From: Stygiobacter sp.
GTDB taxonomy: Bacteria; Pseudomonadota; Alphaproteobacteria; Rhodospirillales; Magnetospirillaceae
Assembly (NCBI GenBank): GCA_006218045.1
Contig: VBWB01000020.1
Coordinates: forward strand, 1 to 64,000
DNA: 64,000 nucleotides
Reading direction: 5' to 3'
Below are positions 24,862 to 33,389 of the stretch, one piece after another. A program made the position numbers and the translations under genes. Numbering within the stretch: position 1 is the first letter of the stretch; each line of letters opens with the position of its first letter. Below the pieces are notes generated by a model. The model did no database searches. It saw only the letters and a program-made list of their open reading frames with translations, and had not been told where the DNA came from.

Positions 24862-25383
24862 TCAGCGCCGGGTGGGGGCGGGCAATGCCTTGCGCCGCCA
24901 TTCGGGGCGCAGCGCCGGCAGGCCCGGCTTGGCCGGGGCCATGGGCGGACGCAGGTAAAGGGCGATCAGATCCAGATAGGGCGTGGCCGGAATGATCAGC
25001 ATGGCCACGGCGCTGATCAGTTTGGTGGCGGTGACCGGTCGGTCGATGTCCACTTCCGTGCCCAGAAGCACCCGGCCCTGGGCGACGCGAAAGCGCGATT
25101 GAAGCGCGTCGTTTCCAGCGCGCATGATCTGATTGAGGCCGGCCCGCGCCGCCGGCGATTCGGCGGAAAACGGCATGGGGCCGACATCGCCGACCACCCG
25201 CAGTTGCCCGTGCTCATCCTTCTCCTCGTAGCGGATGGCAAAGCGGATGTCATGGAAGGTGAAGTCGAACTGAAAGACGCCGCCCGGATTGATGGGCAGG
25301 GCTTCCAGGGCTTCCATATCCAGGGGCAGGCACATGCCGCCGACGATCAGGTGCTTGGGGATCAGGTGTTTGGGATCGGGCAT
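24862..25383 (-). CDS. Conserved hypothetical protein
   Basis: 173 residues from the ATG at 25381-25383 (MPDPKHLIPKHLIVGGMCLP); 14 more residues upstream are possible. It has a strand-rich middle (FQFDFTFHDIRFAIRYEEKD, GQLRVVGDVGPMPF), a hydrophobic helix (LISAVAMLIIPATPYLDLIA) and a basic Pro-rich tail. No domain was recognised. It is convergent with the LysM gene and divergent from psd. Confidence 0.6.
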   Translation of the reverse strand: MPDPKHLIPKHLIVGGMCLPLDMEALEALPINPGGVFQFDFTFHDIRFAIRYEEKDEHGQLRVVGDVGPMPFSAESPAARAGLNQIMRAGNDALQSRFRVAQGRVLLGTEVDIDRPVTATKLISAVAMLIIPATPYLDLIALYLRPPMAPAKPGLPALRPEWRRKALPAPTRR

Positions 25384-25517
25384 TGGGACTTTGACTGTTT
25401 CACGGACCGGCGTTGACGGTAACACGTCCCGATTCCGGATAAAACCGCCATAAGCCTATTAACGGCGGCGGCCCACACGTTTACAATGCGGCGCCATCAA
25501 AACGCACGAGGTTCACC
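25384..25517. promoter_or_regulatory. Divergent promoter region upstream of psd-pssA
   Basis: 134 bases with no gene. The lower-GC stretch GATTCCGGATAAAACCGCCATAAGCC lies here. Just before psd, GCACGAGG gives a ribosome site seven to eight bases ahead of the TTG start. Confidence 0.3.
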
Positions 25518-26225
25518 TTGCAGTCCCAAAACCTGTCCATGTCCAGCTACATCATGGTTCCCATCCATCGGGAAGGCTGGCCGTTCATCGCCCTGTTCGC
25601 GGTCGCGGCGGTCCTGTTGGGTCTGCTGTGGCAACCCCTGGGCTGGTTGGGCCTGGTGGCGACCTTGTGGTGCGCCTATTTCTTCCGCAACCCTGATCGG
25701 GTCACCCCCACCCGCGACGGTCTGGTCATCAGCCCCGCCGATGGTGTGGTCTGCCTGGTCGGCGATGCGGTGCCGCCCGCCGGCCTGGGCCTGGGCGAGA
25801 CGCCGCGTCCGCGCGTTTGCGTGTTCATGAGCGTGTTCGATGTCCATGTCAACCGCGCCCCGCTGTCGGGTCGGGTGACCAAGTTGGCCTATCATGCCGG
25901 CAAGTTCGTCAATGCCGCCCTCGACAAGGCCAGCGACGAGAACGAGCGCATGGCGGTGGCGCTGGAACTGGAAGACGGGCGCAGCATCGCCTTCGTCCAA
26001 ATCGCCGGTCTGGTGGCGCGGCGCATCAAATGCGATCTGGTCGAAGGGCAGACCATCCGCGCCGGCGAGCGTTTCGGCCTGATTCGCTTCGGCTCGCGCG
26101 TCGACGTCTATTTGCCCGAAGGGGTGCAGCCGTTGGTGGCCCTGGGCCAGCGCTGCATCGCCGGCGAAACCGTGATGGCCGATCTCGGGTCGAGCGAGCC
26201 GGCGCGCCAAGGCGAGGTGCGCTGA
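25518..26225 (+). CDS. psd: Phosphatidylserine decarboxylase proenzyme
   Basis: 235 residues of the short, single-spanning Psd type (PSD-A, archaetidylserine-like). The TTG at 25518 follows GAGG with good spacing; the ATG at 25539 is an alternative. An N-terminal helix pair ([16 protein letters not shown]) anchors it. [38 protein letters not shown] and the self-cleavage site [13 protein letters not shown] (Gly-Ser near residues 192-193, giving the pyruvoyl group) identify it. It makes phosphatidylethanolamine from phosphatidylserine. The next gene, pssA, starts one base after its stop, forming a complete two-step PE operon. Confidence 0.96.
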   Translation: MQSQNLSMSSYIMVPIHREGWPFIALFAVAAVLLGLLWQPLGWLGLVATLWCAYFFRNPDRVTPTRDGLVISPADGVVCLVGDAVPPAGLGLGETPRPRVCVFMSVFDVHVNRAPLSGRVTKLAYHAGKFVNAALDKASDENERMAVALELEDGRSIAFVQIAGLVARRIKCDLVEGQTIRAGERFGLIRFGSRVDVYLPEGVQPLVALGQRCIAGETVMADLGSSEPARQGEVR

Positions 26226-26226
26226 G

Positions 26227-27075
26227 ATGTTCAAGCCATCAGCCCCAGGCCAGCCCCGGCGCCGTCTGATCCGTCCGCCCAAGCTGCCCGGCCTGTCGCT
26301 GAACAAGCTCATCCCCAATATCCTGACCGTGCTGGCCCTGTGCGCCGGCTTGACCTCGATCCGCTTCGCCCTGCACGGCAAGTGGGAACATGCGGTGCTG
26401 TCCATCGTCCTCGCCGCCATTCTCGACGGATTGGACGGGCGGGTGGCGCGACTGCTGCATGGTACGTCCAAATTCGGCGCCGAGCTCGATTCCCTGTCCG
26501 ATTTCGTCAGCTTCGGCGTCGCCCCCGCCATGGTGCTGTACTTCTGGACCATGCAGGGCGCCGGCGGCTTCGGCTGGGCCCTGGTGCTGTTGTTCGCGGT
26601 GTGCTGCGCGCTCCGGCTGGCCCGCTTCAACACCATGCTGGGCAATGCCGACCTGCCGCCTTACGCCTATAATTTCTTCACCGGCATTCCCGCTCCCGCC
26701 GCCGCCGGGGTGGTACTGCTGCCCATGGTGGCCAGCTTTGAATTCGGGGAGTCCTTCTTCGCCCGTCCCTCCGTGGTGTCGGTTTTTCTGCTGGGGGTGG
26801 CCTTCCTGATGGTCAGCACCATTCCCACCTTTTCGTTCAAGAAGGTCCGTATCCCCAATGCCTGGGTGCTGCCGGTGCTGTTGATCGTCGGCCTGCTGGC
26901 CGCTTTCCTGGTCACCGAACCGTGGCTGACCCTGGTGGTGCTGGGCTTCGCCTATCTGGGCCTGATCCCGGTCAGCATCCGCGCCTTCCGCCGACTCAAG
27001 CGTCAGGCCGAGGCGGTGACCCAAGTGGAAACGCCGGCGGCTACGGACAGTGGCGAAAATGCCACGGTGGCGTGA
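26227..27075 (+). CDS. pssA: CDP-diacylglycerol-serine O-phosphatidyltransferase (phosphatidylserine synthase)
   Basis: 282 residues with an N-terminal basic segment and about eight membrane helices. It carries the full CDP-alcohol phosphotransferase motif DGRVARLLHGTSKFG followed by AELDSLSDFVSFGVAP, with all the required Asp, Gly, Ala and Arg residues. It condenses CDP-diacylglycerol and serine to phosphatidylserine, the substrate for the preceding psd product. The membrane-embedded type II enzyme is usual for alphaproteobacteria. Confidence 0.96.
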   Translation: MFKPSAPGQPRRRLIRPPKLPGLSLNKLIPNILTVLALCAGLTSIRFALHGKWEHAVLSIVLAAILDGLDGRVARLLHGTSKFGAELDSLSDFVSFGVAPAMVLYFWTMQGAGGFGWALVLLFAVCCALRLARFNTMLGNADLPPYAYNFFTGIPAPAAAGVVLLPMVASFEFGESFFARPSVVSVFLLGVAFLMVSTIPTFSFKKVRIPNAWVLPVLLIVGLLAAFLVTEPWLTLVVLGFAYLGLIPVSIRAFRRLKRQAEAVTQVETPAATDSGENATVA

Positions 27076-27179
27076 AACCTTGAATCTTCTCCAATGCGGT
27101 TCTTGCCGTGGGTGACGTCCTGCGGTAGAAACCAGATCAATCGCGTGCGAACTTGTTAATGCATAAGGAAGCCCTCTCG

Positions 27180-28139
27180 ATGCGTACCATGAAGACTCTG
27201 CTGGTTGCTGGCGTTCTCGCCGCCCTGCCTGTCGCCGCCAACGCCCAGTGGTATGTGGGTCTGGACGGTGGCACCAATTACATGCAAGACCCGGGTTCGT
27301 CCACCGGCGCCGATTCCGATTGGGGTTGGGTTGGTCTGGGCCAGGTCGGCTATAGCTTCGGCGCTCCCAAGGTGGAATTCGAAGTCGGCTACCGCGCCAA
27401 TGACTCGATCGACTCGATCAGCACCATGGTCAACGGCATCTATGACTTCATGCCGACCGGCAAGTGGCATCCCTTCGTCGGTGCCGGTATCGGTTGGGCT
27501 TGGCTGGACGGCGACTTCGCCGGCGCCGGCGCCCGCGATTCCGACAACACCTTCGCCTATCAGGGCATCGCCGGTGTCGGCTATGACATCGACAGCAACT
27601 GGGCTCTGAAGGCGCAGTACCGCTACTTCGCCACCCTGGACGCCGATGTGGGCACCGCCAATTCGGGTGACAGCGATTATCGCAACCACTCGATCCTGGC
27701 CGGCTTCACCTACAAGTTCGCCGCTCCGGCTCCGGTCATGGCGCCGGCCCCGACCCCGGTGGCCAAGCCCGCCCCGGCCCCGGCTCCGATGGCCAAGCCC
27801 GTGCCGACCCCCAAGAACTTCATCGTGTTCTTCGACTTCAACAAGTCGGACATCACCCCGGAAGCCTCCAAGGTCATCACCCAGGCCGTCGACACCGCCA
27901 AGAAGGGCAAGACCGCCCGTGTTGACCTGACCGGCCACGCCGACCGTTCCGGCCCGGACAAGTACAACATGGCTCTGTCGCTGAAGCGCGCCAATGCCGT
28001 CAAGGCCGCCATGGTCAAGCAGGGCATCCCCGCCGACCAGATCTCGGTCGTCGGCAAGGGCGAAACCGCTCCGCTGGTCCAGACCCCCGACGGTGTGCGC
28101 GAGCCGCAGAACCGCCGCGTCGAAATCGTCCTGCCCTAA
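27180..28139 (+). CDS. OmpA-family outer-membrane protein
   Basis: 319 residues. The ATG at 27180 follows AAGGAA. The signal peptide is MKTLLVAGVLAALPVAANA. An eight-strand barrel domain spans about residues 24-180 (WYVGLDGGTNYM, VGYSFGAPKVEFEVGYRAND, YKFAAPAP at its end). A Pro/Ala-rich linker follows, then a C-terminal OmpA peptidoglycan-binding domain with NFIVFFDFNKSDITPEA, LTGHADRSGPDKYNMALS and VVGKGETAPL...NRRVEIVLP. It links the outer membrane to the cell wall. Strong codon bias and a clean terminator suggest high expression. Confidence 0.93.
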   Translation: MRTMKTLLVAGVLAALPVAANAQWYVGLDGGTNYMQDPGSSTGADSDWGWVGLGQVGYSFGAPKVEFEVGYRANDSIDSISTMVNGIYDFMPTGKWHPFVGAGIGWAWLDGDFAGAGARDSDNTFAYQGIAGVGYDIDSNWALKAQYRYFATLDADVGTANSGDSDYRNHSILAGFTYKFAAPAPVMAPAPTPVAKPAPAPAPMAKPVPTPKNFIVFFDFNKSDITPEASKVITQAVDTAKKGKTARVDLTGHADRSGPDKYNMALSLKRANAVKAAMVKQGIPADQISVVGKGETAPLVQTPDGVREPQNRRVEIVLP

Positions 28140-28155
28140 TCGGTTGGTCGTAGCG

Positions 28156-28188
28156 AAAACCCCCGGTCCTCAGGACCGGGGGTTTTTG
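28156..28188 (+). terminator. Rho-independent terminator after the OmpA-family gene
   Basis: The stem AAAACCCCCGGTCC-TCA-GGACCGGGGGTTTTT is perfectly paired and ends in five T, 17 bases after the stop. It can act in both directions. Confidence 0.92.
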
Positions 28189-28476
28189 CGTTTTGGGAAA
28201 GCATGGGCTATCGTCTGGCCCCATGTGCGGATGTCCTCGGGGCCGTTGAGATTCAATCGACTGACTGGCGGTGATGCGGGCGTGTTCGACCTGGACGTTG
28301 TCAGCCCAGGGCTTCATGTGTCGCCGATCGGTAGTTGTCCGCAGGTTCCTCGAAGGACGCCAGCGCTCCCGCGGGGTGACCAACAGTGGCACCCTCGGCA
28401 GCGTGATCGTGGTCGTGGTGGCGTGATCGTAACCACCGGCTGATTGCCCGCAATTCTCAGCCCGAGGGGCTTTCGC
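28189..28476. other. Intergenic region upstream of the PaiB-like gene
   Basis: 288 bases with no supported gene. It contains short repeats (GTGATCGTGG/GTGATCGTAA near 28402-28435). The minus-strand frames have no convincing protein. It may be a remnant of a decayed gene, but nothing recognisable remains. Confidence 0.4.
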
Positions 28477-29118
28477 ATGTACGTTCCATCCCATTTTGAA
28501 GAAGCCCGCGTCGACATTCTGCACGACCTCATTTCATGCCATCCGTTCGGGGTTTTGGTGACGCATGGCGTCGACGGTCTGGACGCCAACCACATCCCCT
28601 TTGAACTGGACAAGGACGGAGGTTCGCTTGGTGTGCTGCGCGCCCATGTGGCACGAGCAAATCCGCTTTGGCGGAATGTAAGCGACGGCGATGAGGTACT
28701 GGCGATATTCCAAGCCGGCGACGCCTATATCTCACCCAACTGGTATCCCAGCAAGCACGAGTTCCATAAGCAGGTTCCAACCTGGAACTACAAGGTTGTC
28801 CACGCTTACGGGCGCATCGTCGTCAAGGATGACGAACGAACCGTGCGCGGTATCGTCGCCCGCCTGACAAAATCCCACGAAGTGTCGCAGCCGGTGCCGT
28901 GGAAGATGAGCGATAGCTCCAAGGAGTTCATCGACATAATGGTGAAAGCCATTGTCGGGATCGAGATCCACGTCACTCGCCTGATTGGGAAATCCAAGCT
29001 GAGCCAGAATCGGGAGCCGCGAGACATTCGAGGCGCCGCTTTGGCCCTGAAAAATCAAGGTGACCGCCTGATTGCCGAGGCAATGCTCTCCTGCGCCTCG
29101 GCCAAGGACGAACTCTAA
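28477..29118 (+). CDS. FMN-binding PaiB-family protein (putative negative transcriptional regulator)
   Basis: 213 residues starting MYVPSHFEEARVDILHDLIS. The ATG at 28477 follows GAGGGG. LVTHGVDGLDANHIPFELD, GVLRAHVARANPLWRN, GDAYISPNWYPSKHEF and VPTWNYKVVHAYGRI are the conserved stretches of the PaiB/FMN split-barrel family. PaiB of Bacillus was first described as affecting sporulation and protease genes, but most homologues are uncharacterised flavin-binding proteins. The gene has lower GC than its neighbours and no partner nearby, so it may have been acquired. Confidence 0.9.
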   Translation: MYVPSHFEEARVDILHDLISCHPFGVLVTHGVDGLDANHIPFELDKDGGSLGVLRAHVARANPLWRNVSDGDEVLAIFQAGDAYISPNWYPSKHEFHKQVPTWNYKVVHAYGRIVVKDDERTVRGIVARLTKSHEVSQPVPWKMSDSSKEFIDIMVKAIVGIEIHVTRLIGKSKLSQNREPRDIRGAALALKNQGDRLIAEAMLSCASAKDEL

Positions 29119-29708
29119 TCAAACAGCCCTTGCCAGGGCGCCCAGCCATTGATGAAGTCGGCCAGCACGGCATAGCCGCCGGCATCGGGGTGGGCGCCGT
29201 CCCCGGCACCGGCTTCATCCATCCATGACGATTGTCGCCGCAGAAACCCATGGATGGGCAGATAAGGCAGGTCCAGTCGTGCCGCCAGGGCAGTGAAATC
29301 TTGGCACAGATGGGCGATGCGGTCATCGGCGCAGGCATCGTCGGCAATGGGGGCGGGGCCGATGAAGAGGCTGTGGGCATAGGCTTGGGCGGCGCGCAGC
29401 AGACCTTCCGCCTCGGCCAAGGTGTGTTGGGGGGAAATGCCCTGAGCGGCGTCATTGGCGCCGAAGGAGAAGATCAGGCGGCGCTGGGCGGGGGCGATGC
29501 CATCCAGCCGGGCTTGCGCTTCGGCTCGCCAGCGGTGGTGGATGTGCGCGGTGGTGTTGCCGCGAATGCCCAGATTATAGACGGTCAGATCGGAACCGGC
29601 GGCAATCCGTACCGCACAGGCGCGGCCAACCCAGCCCAAAGCGGTGGAATCGCCGGTACCGTTGACGAAGCTGTCACCGAAGAAGCACAGCCGCAAGGCC
29701 GTGGACAA
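29115..29708 (-). CDS. SGNH/GDSL-family hydrolase
   Basis: 197 residues from a TTG at 29706-29708. The four conserved blocks are present: LCFFGDSFVNGTGD (nucleophile Ser) near residue 10, NLGIRGNTTAHI (Gly), FSFGANDAAQG (Asn) and GAHPDAGGYAVLADF (Asp and His). The fold is that of lysophospholipase/acyl-esterase enzymes; the substrate is unknown. No signal peptide is present, so it is probably cytoplasmic. Its start lies next to the stop of the upstream gene at 29713, so the two are likely co-transcribed. Confidence 0.88.
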   Translation of the reverse strand: MSTALRLCFFGDSFVNGTGDSTALGWVGRACAVRIAAGSDLTVYNLGIRGNTTAHIHHRWRAEAQARLDGIAPAQRRLIFSFGANDAAQGISPQHTLAEAEGLLRAAQAYAHSLFIGPAPIADDACADDRIAHLCQDFTALAARLDLPYLPIHGFLRRQSSWMDEAGAGDGAHPDAGGYAVLADFINGWAPWQGLFD

Positions 29709-29712
29709 AGGC

Positions 29713-30318
29713 TCAGCCCTTGCTGGCCGTCTGCGGCGCCGGCTTGGCGGCGGGCTTGTCGGCCTTGGCCTTTTCCGCCTTGGCCTTGCCGGCATCGGGC
29801 TTGGGCGCTGTCTTTTCGGCCTTGACCTGCTGCACCGGCGCCGGAACCGGCGCGGTCGAGCAACCAGCAGTGGCCGGGATCGGCTTTTCAACGGTATTGG
29901 CGGCCCAGTTTTCCATCTCGTGCGGCGACAGGTCCAAGACGGTGTCGAACAGCTTGACCTGGGTGTCGCAATACTCTTCCACGTGCTGCGCCCGCATGGA
30001 GGCATCGTTGGACAATTGGGTGACATAGCGGTCCATACCGCTTTGCCCCTTGCCCAAGCGCCCGAACATGCCGCGCAGATGGTTGGCATTGGTGTTCATG
30101 GTGCTACCGAACCGGCTGACCCAGTTCGACCATTTGCCGCGGAAATCCACCTCGGTGCCCTGGCACTTGAGGGCGGCGACCATCAACTCGTAATGCAGCT
30201 GACGCACCTGCATGGCCCGAATGTCCTGCGGCGTATAGCATTGCTGCTTGGCGAAGGCCGGAGCGGCGATGGCGATACAGACGAGGGCGGCAATGGCGCT
30301 GCTGGACTTACGAATCAC
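29713..30318 (-). CDS. Periplasmic protein of unknown function with Lys/Ala/Pro tail
   Basis: 201 residues. The signal peptide ends at APAFA (residues 1-23). The mature part is helical with four Cys (QQCYTPQD, LKCQGTE, EEYCDTQ, TAGCSTA) that may form disulfides. Residues from about 155 on are a low-complexity Lys/Ala/Pro tail (KAKAEKAKADKPAAKPAP). No family was recognised. It sits just upstream of the GDSL hydrolase and is probably expressed with it. Confidence 0.7.
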   Translation of the reverse strand: MIRKSSSAIAALVCIAIAAPAFAKQQCYTPQDIRAMQVRQLHYELMVAALKCQGTEVDFRGKWSNWVSRFGSTMNTNANHLRGMFGRLGKGQSGMDRYVTQLSNDASMRAQHVEEYCDTQVKLFDTVLDLSPHEMENWAANTVEKPIPATAGCSTAPVPAPVQQVKAEKTAPKPDAGKAKAEKAKADKPAAKPAPQTASKG

Positions 30319-30407
30319 TCGTGCCTCGCGATGGTGGGTTTCAAAGCGGCGCCAGTGTGGCGAAGCCTCGGCGAAAGTGCAACATTTCCGGCGCTGTTTT
30401 CCAGATT

Positions 30408-31427
30408 TTATGCGGCATTTTCCGTGTTCAGGCCGGTAGGGGCCAGTAATGCCAGGAATTCATCGGTGACCCGCTCCCAGGAAAAGCGGCAGGCATGGTC
30501 GCGGCATTGCGATGCGGGAATGTCCAGGGCGGCCAGGGCGGCGGCGCGCAGATCGTGGTTCAGCACACCGACGAGGGAGTCGCCGACCACATCCTGGGGG
30601 CCGGGCACCGGAAAGGCGGCCACCGGCACGCCCGAGGCCAGGGCTTCCAGCATGACCAGCCCGAAAGTGTCGGTCTTGGAGGGGAAGACAAAGCAATCAC
30701 CGGCGGCGAAATAGCGCGACAACTCGGCGTCGCCATTGGCGATGCGCCAATGCACCTGGGGAAAGCGCTTCATCAGGCCGGCGCGGGCGGGGCCGTCGCC
30801 GACCACCATCTTCGAGCCCGGCAGATCCAGGGACAGAAAGGCCGGCAGGTTCTTTTCCACCGCCACCCGGCCCACATACAGGAACAGCGGACGCGGCAGA
30901 TCGACGAAATCCTTGGGTTGGGGGTGGAAGGTGGCGGCATCGACGCCGTGACTCCATTCCACCGCATTGGCGAAGCTCCATTCCCCCAATTCCCGCCGCA
31001 CCGACGGCGACGGACACAGCACCGCCGTCGAGGGGGCGTGAAATCGTCGCATCAGGGCATAGGGCCAGGACAGCGGCACGCCGGTGCGGGCGCGGACGTA
31101 ATGGGGAAACTTGGTGTGGTAGGCGGTGGTGAAAGGCAGGCGGCGGTCCAGGCACCAGCGCCGCGCCGTCCAGCCCAACGGGCCTTCGGTGGCCAGATGG
31201 ATGGCGTCGGGGGCGAAATCGTGCAGGGCGAGGCCAAGTTCAGCGCCGGCGAACAGCGATAGCTTGATTTCCGGGTAAGACGGACACGGGATGGTTCTGA
31301 ACCGTTCCGGTTCGATCACTAAAAGCTGATGGCCCTGACGTTCCAGGTGGTCGCACAGACTGGCAAGGACGCGGACCACGCCGTTGCGTTGGGGGTGCCA
31401 GGCGTCGGTGACGATGGCGATGCGCAT
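30408..31427 (-). CDS. Glycosyltransferase family 4-type (GT-B fold)
   Basis: 339 residues. The N-terminal domain begins MRIAIVTDAWHPQRNGVVRV and carries PDAIHLATEGPLGWTARRW and FTTAYHTKFPHYV. The C-terminal nucleotide-sugar domain has LFLYVGRVAVEKNLPAFLSL, MVVGDGPARAGLM and the acid motif KTDTFGLVMLEALASGVPV. This is the subgroup with GDP-mannose-dependent mannosyltransferases and sulfoquinovosyl transferases acting on lipid acceptors. The donor and acceptor cannot be fixed from sequence. It is a single gene. Confidence 0.9.
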   Translation of the reverse strand: MRIAIVTDAWHPQRNGVVRVLASLCDHLERQGHQLLVIEPERFRTIPCPSYPEIKLSLFAGAELGLALHDFAPDAIHLATEGPLGWTARRWCLDRRLPFTTAYHTKFPHYVRARTGVPLSWPYALMRRFHAPSTAVLCPSPSVRRELGEWSFANAVEWSHGVDAATFHPQPKDFVDLPRPLFLYVGRVAVEKNLPAFLSLDLPGSKMVVGDGPARAGLMKRFPQVHWRIANGDAELSRYFAAGDCFVFPSKTDTFGLVMLEALASGVPVAAFPVPGPQDVVGDSLVGVLNHDLRAAALAALDIPASQCRDHACRFSWERVTDEFLALLAPTGLNTENAA

Positions 31428-31500
31428 GGGCGGCTCCTTCGGCAGGTTTGCGCATCCCTAAGCCGCCCTTACCGCCACGGCAAGTGACGAAGCGATGAAA

Positions 31501-32355
31501 TTACAAATCGATCAGGTCCACCGGCGGCGCCGCTCCCAATCCGGGGAAAAACGCGCCGGCGGTGGCGGAAAAACGGGCCGGGGCGTCGGTGGTGTAAAGA
31601 TGGATGCCGCCTTTGCCGGTGCTGGCGGCCACCCCTTTTTGCGCCAGCATCAGCGCCGCGCGCTCGGCCACCGCTTCGGCGCAATCCACCAGCACCGGGG
31701 CCGGTCCCAGCACCTTGCGCAAGGAGGGCGCGAGCAGGGGGAAATGGGTGCAGCCCAGCACCAGACAATCGGCGGCGTGGTCGCCCTGGAAGGGCTCGGA
31801 CAGATACTGGCGGATCATGGCCTCGGCGATGGGGCCTTCGGTCAGACCTTCTTCCACCAGGGCGACGAAGAGCGGGCAGGGGACCGGAGTGACGGTGGCG
31901 GTGGGGCTCAGGGCGGTGATCGCCCGGTCGAAGGCGCCGGAACGGCAGGTGCCCTCGGTGGCGGCGACGACGATGCGCCCGCCGGGCGACCGGGCGACGG
32001 CCTGCTCGGCTCCGGCATCGATCACCCCCAAGACCAGGAGATCGGGAAAATGCTGGGCCAGGGCGGCGGCGGCATGGGCGGAGGCGGTGTTGCAGGCCAG
32101 TACCAGCATTTTAATGTCGTGAGACCTGAAAAAAGTGGCCGCCCTCAACACATATTGAATAATCGTCTGCGGCGCTTTGGTTCCATAGGGTAAACGTGCG
32201 ACATCCCCCAGGTAGAGTAATGTCTCGGCCGGCAGGCGACGGCGCAGGGCGGCGGCCACGGTCAAACCGCCGATTCCGGAATCGAACACCCCGATGGGGC
32301 GGGTGCAGCTAATATGTTCTAAGGTATTGGCCGTAGAATGATCAGGATTATCCAC
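31501..32355 (-). CDS. murI: Glutamate racemase
   Basis: 284 residues. IGVFDSGIGGLTVAAAL gives the catalytic Asp/Ser region. LACNTASAHA and LVLGCTHFPLLAP carry the two catalytic Cys residues. YLGDVARLPYGTK is also diagnostic. It makes D-glutamate for peptidoglycan in the cytoplasm. The N-terminal extension of about 20 residues is longer than the shortest homologues, so a start further in is possible. Confidence 0.96.
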   Translation of the reverse strand: MDNPDHSTANTLEHISCTRPIGVFDSGIGGLTVAAALRRRLPAETLLYLGDVARLPYGTKAPQTIIQYVLRAATFFRSHDIKMLVLACNTASAHAAAALAQHFPDLLVLGVIDAGAEQAVARSPGGRIVVAATEGTCRSGAFDRAITALSPTATVTPVPCPLFVALVEEGLTEGPIAEAMIRQYLSEPFQGDHAADCLVLGCTHFPLLAPSLRKVLGPAPVLVDCAEAVAERAALMLAQKGVAASTGKGGIHLYTTDAPARFSATAGAFFPGLGAAPPVDLIDL

Positions 32356-32602
32356 AATTTGGTCCCTATTACCTGTTACGCACAGGTTCCATTTGCTGAC
32401 TTATCTGGTTATTTTGGCGACGGGATTATCCGCCCTTGGCGGTTTTATGTTAATAGCCTATAAATGTAGCTGGGGGAATGGCCGGTGCCGTGCATTGGTA
32501 TGGTTTGCGGAGATGGGAGGCATGGTTTGTCGGGCTTGAGCGGATCATGGCATAGGTCTGGGGTGCAGCTCGCCATATTGCGGGCCGAGGGGGCTTGATC
32601 CC
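32356..32602. promoter_or_regulatory. Divergent region between murI and the sensor/partner-switch operon
   Basis: About 250 bases without a gene, AT-rich near murI (GGTTATTTTGGCGACGGGATTA, TTAATAGCCTATAAATGTAG). The sequence TTAATAGCCTATAAATG may include a -10 element for the plus-strand operon. No operator was recognised. Confidence 0.3.
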
Positions 32603-33382
32603 ATGTCGTGGTCACTGGCCCGCAAGGTATCCGCCGCGTTGATCGCCATTTTGGTGTGCACCATGATGGTGACGGCTCTGTTCGGCTTTTTCAAGTTCCA
32701 GGACGTGATGTCGGAACTGGTGCGGTCCCGCTACAGCTTTGTCGCCTTCACCATCAAGCAGAAGGTGGAAGACAGCCTGAACCTGGGTTTCGCCCTGCGG
32801 CAATTGCGTCAGGTGCAGGAAACCATCGAGCTGGAAAAGGCTCGCGACGAGCAGGTGCAAGGCATTGAGATCTTCGACGCCAAGGGGGAAATCCTGTTCA
32901 ACAGTGATCGCGGCCGTATCGGCGCCTCGGTGCCGGAAAACTGGCTGTTGCCGCTGAGCGCCGCCAGTTTGCAGCCCTTCGCCGTCCTCGACGAGGATTC
33001 AAACGTCGTCGGCCTGCCTTTGGTCAACAATCTGGGCAAGGTCGAAGGGGCGGTGGTGCTGCTTTATCCCACCGGCTATGTGGAACGTGAACTGGGGCCG
33101 ATGCTGTGGCGTCTGGCCGGCGAGATCGCCGGGCTGGTGGGGGTGTTCAGTCTGCTGACCGTGATGGTGGCCAGTGTCGCCCTGGGCGCGGTGCGCCAAC
33201 GTCTGCATGTGATGGAACACGCCTTGCTTTTGGCTTCGGGGGGCGAGGCGCCGCTGGCCGACACGGCGGCGGTGGACGAGTTCGACGGGCATTTCGGCGA
33301 GTTCGTCGCCAAGACCCGCGAAGCGGTTGAACATATCAAGGCGTCGACGGATGAAGTCGAACGCCTTGACCGGCTTGCGTGA
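32603..33382 (+). CDS. Membrane-bound sensor protein with a periplasmic domain
   Basis: 259 residues. TM1 is residues 10-30 (ALIAILVCTMMVTALFGFF). A periplasmic sensor of about 130 residues follows (SFVAFTIKQKVEDSLNLGFA, VQGIEIFDAKGEILFNSDRG, GAVVLLYPTGYVERELG), similar to the single-Cache/PAS-like fold. TM2 is about residues 172-196. The short cytoplasmic part has a degenerate HAMP-like start and ends in a coiled coil (VAKTREAVEHIKASTDEVER) with no kinase or MCP output. It is the first gene of the operon; the next gene starts seven bases later. It probably works as a partner of the paralogous N-terminal part of the next protein. Confidence 0.75.
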   Translation: MSWSLARKVSAALIAILVCTMMVTALFGFFKFQDVMSELVRSRYSFVAFTIKQKVEDSLNLGFALRQLRQVQETIELEKARDEQVQGIEIFDAKGEILFNSDRGRIGASVPENWLLPLSAASLQPFAVLDEDSNVVGLPLVNNLGKVEGAVVLLYPTGYVERELGPMLWRLAGEIAGLVGVFSLLTVMVASVALGAVRQRLHVMEHALLLASGGEAPLADTAAVDEFDGHFGEFVAKTREAVEHIKASTDEVERLDRLA

Positions 33383-33389
33383 GGGGGCC

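Noticed and set aside
29709-30089. Longer N-terminus for the GDSL hydrolase
   Set aside because: It is the antisense-like alternate frame of the upstream Lys/Ala-rich protein gene. The GDS block near the TTG start fits family length.
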